The notes beneath the pieces are model-generated. The model was not told the origin of the DNA and ran no database searches. It saw only the letters and a program-made list of their open reading frames with translations. A DNA stretch of 64,000 nucleotides from Caryophanales bacterium UBA743 (GTDB lineage Bacteria; Bacillota_I; Bacilli_A; RFN20; CAG-826), in contig DBKT01000004.1 of assembly GCA_002297365.1 (NCBI GenBank), forward strand, positions 272,223 through 336,222. The letters are read 5' to 3'. Below are positions 62,546 to 64,000 of this stretch, one piece after another. Position numbers and translations under genes: made by a program. The stretch's first letter is position 1. Each line of letters begins with the position of its first letter.

Positions 62546-62719
62546 TTAGTTTTCCTCGTCTTCTCCCTCAAAAACAAGGACGCCTTTTGCCGAAGGGGCA
62601 ATAGAGAAAGAAACAAGTTTCCAACCTTCGGCTGAATGTTTGTTGGCTAATTCTTCGACTTCCTCCGCCATCGCTTTGGCAGTTGGATGATAATCCGTCA
62701 CGACTGTCTTATATTTCAT
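62546..62719 (-). CDS. Tiny DUF4177-like protein
   Basis: This 57-codon gene has an ATG at 62719 with AGAGGT six bases upstream. The product reads MKYKTVVTDYHPT at the start and HSAEGWKLVSFSI in the middle; the AEGW(K/R)LV pattern is typical of small DUF4177-type proteins. Its TAA abuts the ATG of the DUF6440-like gene. Function unknown. Confidence 0.7.
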   Translation of the reverse strand: MKYKTVVTDYHPTAKAMAEEVEELANKHSAEGWKLVSFSIAPSAKGVLVFEGEDEEN

Positions 62720-62843
62720 TTATGTACCTCTTTTCTTTATCATAGCGGAAAAAGACAGGATTTCTTTGTAAAGGAAAGGTAAAAGTGACTCTTCTGTTAC
62801 CGGTATCACATGGCAAAAAGCCTAAATGCTTTGTTTTTTGAAA

Positions 62844-63971
62844 TTAAAGGGCTTTTGTTTTGCGGATATAATGGGTGCCTGGGACAGAGAAGTCCTTTTT
62901 CTTTTGAAAAGAAGCGGATTCCGCGATATCTTTCCTTACTCCTTTGAGAATGAAAAGAGCGGGAATGGATTTCTTCGCTATTTGGTCAACAAGCTCCTTT
63001 ATGGCGAGAAGCTGGCTTTCTTTGTTTCCATCGACGTTAAAAATCTCATACGTGTGATTTCGAATCATTCGGTAAGAGATTTCCCCGACTTTCCGATGTT
63101 TCTTGAGGATTAGAAAATCGATTTCTCCCTCTTTCTCTTTCTTTTGGGAGATCTTCGTTCCTCTCATTTCTTTTGGAGAGGTAATCCTTTTTAAGGAATA
63201 TTCGTTGTTTTCCGCAATCGTTTTTTCTAAATAAGAGAAAGGCAATTCAAATCCGTCGTAATTTAAAAGACTCTTGGATAGGTTCTTTTTATTGTCTGGA
63301 TTTCTCTTATATAAAGAGGATAGGAACTCTTTGATGTCCTCTCTTTCCGTATGGTGATTGGCTTCGCATCCTAAATCGAAGATAGGAAGATTCATTTCCT
63401 TCGCGAAAGCGCGGATTTCTTTCTCTTGGACGTCATATAAAGGGCGGATAAAGGTGATATCTTCTTTTTCCCACAGCATTTTTGGGGTGAAAGCGGATAT
63501 TTTCCCGGAATGAAGAATGTTCATAAACAAAGTTTCCAAGAGGTCGTCTTGATGGTGGGCAAAGGCTATTTTATTGGCCTTCTTTTTTTGGGCGATATCC
63601 TTCATGGCCGCCTTTTTCATTCTGGAGCAAAGGGAACAGGAAAGATGCTTCCCTGGTTTCGTATGCGCCTTCAGTGCGGGGTAAACGAAGCGCGCATCGA
63701 CGATTTCGAGTTTCAATCTAAGCGAGGAAACGAAATCTTTCAAGGGCTCAAAATCATAGGAATCCCGGAAACCCAAATCCAGTAAAACGGGGTAAAGGAT
63801 GAAATTCTTTTTAGCGAAACGCCCATAAAGAGACAAAGCATATAGCAAAGTCAAAGAGTCTTTTCCGCCGGAGACGCCAACGACGATTCTGTCTCCTTCG
63901 TCGATAAGGGAATAATTCTGATCCGCGTTCCGCAAGGCGGAAAGGATGTTTCTTAAGTGATAGCTGACCAT
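62844..63971 (-). CDS. TtcA/TtuA-like tRNA thiolation ATPase
   Basis: This 375-residue N-type PP-loop ATPase adenylates a tRNA base for sulfur transfer. PP-loop GVSGGKDSL at residues 32-40, the LSCSLCSRMKK cysteine pair near 110-120 (CxxC for an iron-sulfur cluster), and the AHHQDDLLETLFMN stretch near 138-151 match TtcA, the 2-thiocytidine-32 enzyme. The C-terminal extension of about 100 residues is longer than in E. coli TtcA (311 residues) and unassigned. GGAGGT precedes the ATG. Confidence 0.85.
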   Translation of the reverse strand: MVSYHLRNILSALRNADQNYSLIDEGDRIVVGVSGGKDSLTLLYALSLYGRFAKKNFILYPVLLDLGFRDSYDFEPLKDFVSSLRLKLEIVDARFVYPALKAHTKPGKHLSCSLCSRMKKAAMKDIAQKKKANKIAFAHHQDDLLETLFMNILHSGKISAFTPKMLWEKEDITFIRPLYDVQEKEIRAFAKEMNLPIFDLGCEANHHTEREDIKEFLSSLYKRNPDNKKNLSKSLLNYDGFELPFSYLEKTIAENNEYSLKRITSPKEMRGTKISQKKEKEGEIDFLILKKHRKVGEISYRMIRNHTYEIFNVDGNKESQLLAIKELVDQIAKKSIPALFILKGVRKDIAESASFQKKKDFSVPGTHYIRKTKAL

Positions 63972-64000
63972 ACCTCCATATTTTAACTAATATCAAATCA

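Noticed and set aside
1..64000. CRISPR array, insertion sequence or rRNA genes
   Set aside because: No regularly spaced repeats, no transposase reading frame and no rRNA-like sequence were seen anywhere in the window.

Overview
The window reads as a chromosomal segment of a low-GC Gram-positive bacterium of the Bacillota, most likely an uncultured gut-type Bacilli lineage related to Mollicutes or Erysipelotrichia. Supporting signs are Gram-positive lipoproteins, SipW-type export, a rimP-nusA-L7Ae-infB-rbfA block, class II GalT and a membrane glycosyltransferase plus acyltransferase pair. TGG encodes Trp and TGA ends many intact genes, so the code is standard. No species name can be given from this sequence alone.

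Layout. 1-2.5 kb: end of an iron-siderophore/cobalamin-type ABC importer. 2.6-6.7 kb: a DUF5662 protein, a Trk/Ktr potassium system with two RCK subunits, YqeY, then tRNA-Trp. 6.8-8.9 kb: decayed DNA with a frameshifted lipoprotein gene and a broken Fic gene. 9-14.4 kb: sirtuin, MATE exporter, UPF0104 flippase-like protein, and a small unknown-NfeD-SPFH operon. 14.6-21.9 kb: an accessory island next to initiator tRNA-Met. It holds an AbiEi/AbiEii pair with an operator palindrome, a histidine-kinase scrap, a candidate SAM riboswitch over a broken zinc-ribbon gene, a fluoride riboswitch over a cation:proton antiporter, and several frameshifted mobile-element-type genes. 22-26.2 kb: DUF2804 protein, glycolipid glycosyltransferase plus acyltransferase, a lipoprotein and rubrerythrin. 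26.4-26.6 kb: tRNA-Asp and tRNA-Phe.

27.1-41.2 kb is the most striking part: an 11-gene, tightly packed run. It encodes four proteins with TasA/camelysin-like N-termini, a SipW-type signal peptidase, a membrane-anchored McrB-like AAA ATPase, a McrC/DUF2357-like zinc-ribbon partner, an ABC exporter, a large parallel-beta-helix-like surface protein and a lipoprotein with an InlB-type repeat. I infer a surface-structure assembly system in which a McrBC-like ATPase pair has been put to work at the membrane. An intact ABC ATPase with a broken FtsX-type permease follows.

43.8-46.4 kb: small membrane protein, helical protein, and a Bro-N-like/Fic fusion bracketed by two 70-bp repeats. 46.7-57 kb: sugar transporter, Zn-phospholipase C-like protein, cardiolipin synthase, iron alcohol dehydrogenase, galM-galT-galK and rimO, mostly with overlapping start/stop codons. 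57-62.3 kb: tRNA-Thr and the rimP-nusA-L7Ae-infB-rbfA operon, which lacks ylxR. 62.3-64 kb, minus strand: two tiny genes (DUF6440 and a DUF4177-like protein) and a TtcA-like tRNA thiolation ATPase. Several genes have -35/-10 pairs that place the transcript start at or within 2 bases of the ATG, so leaderless mRNAs look common here.
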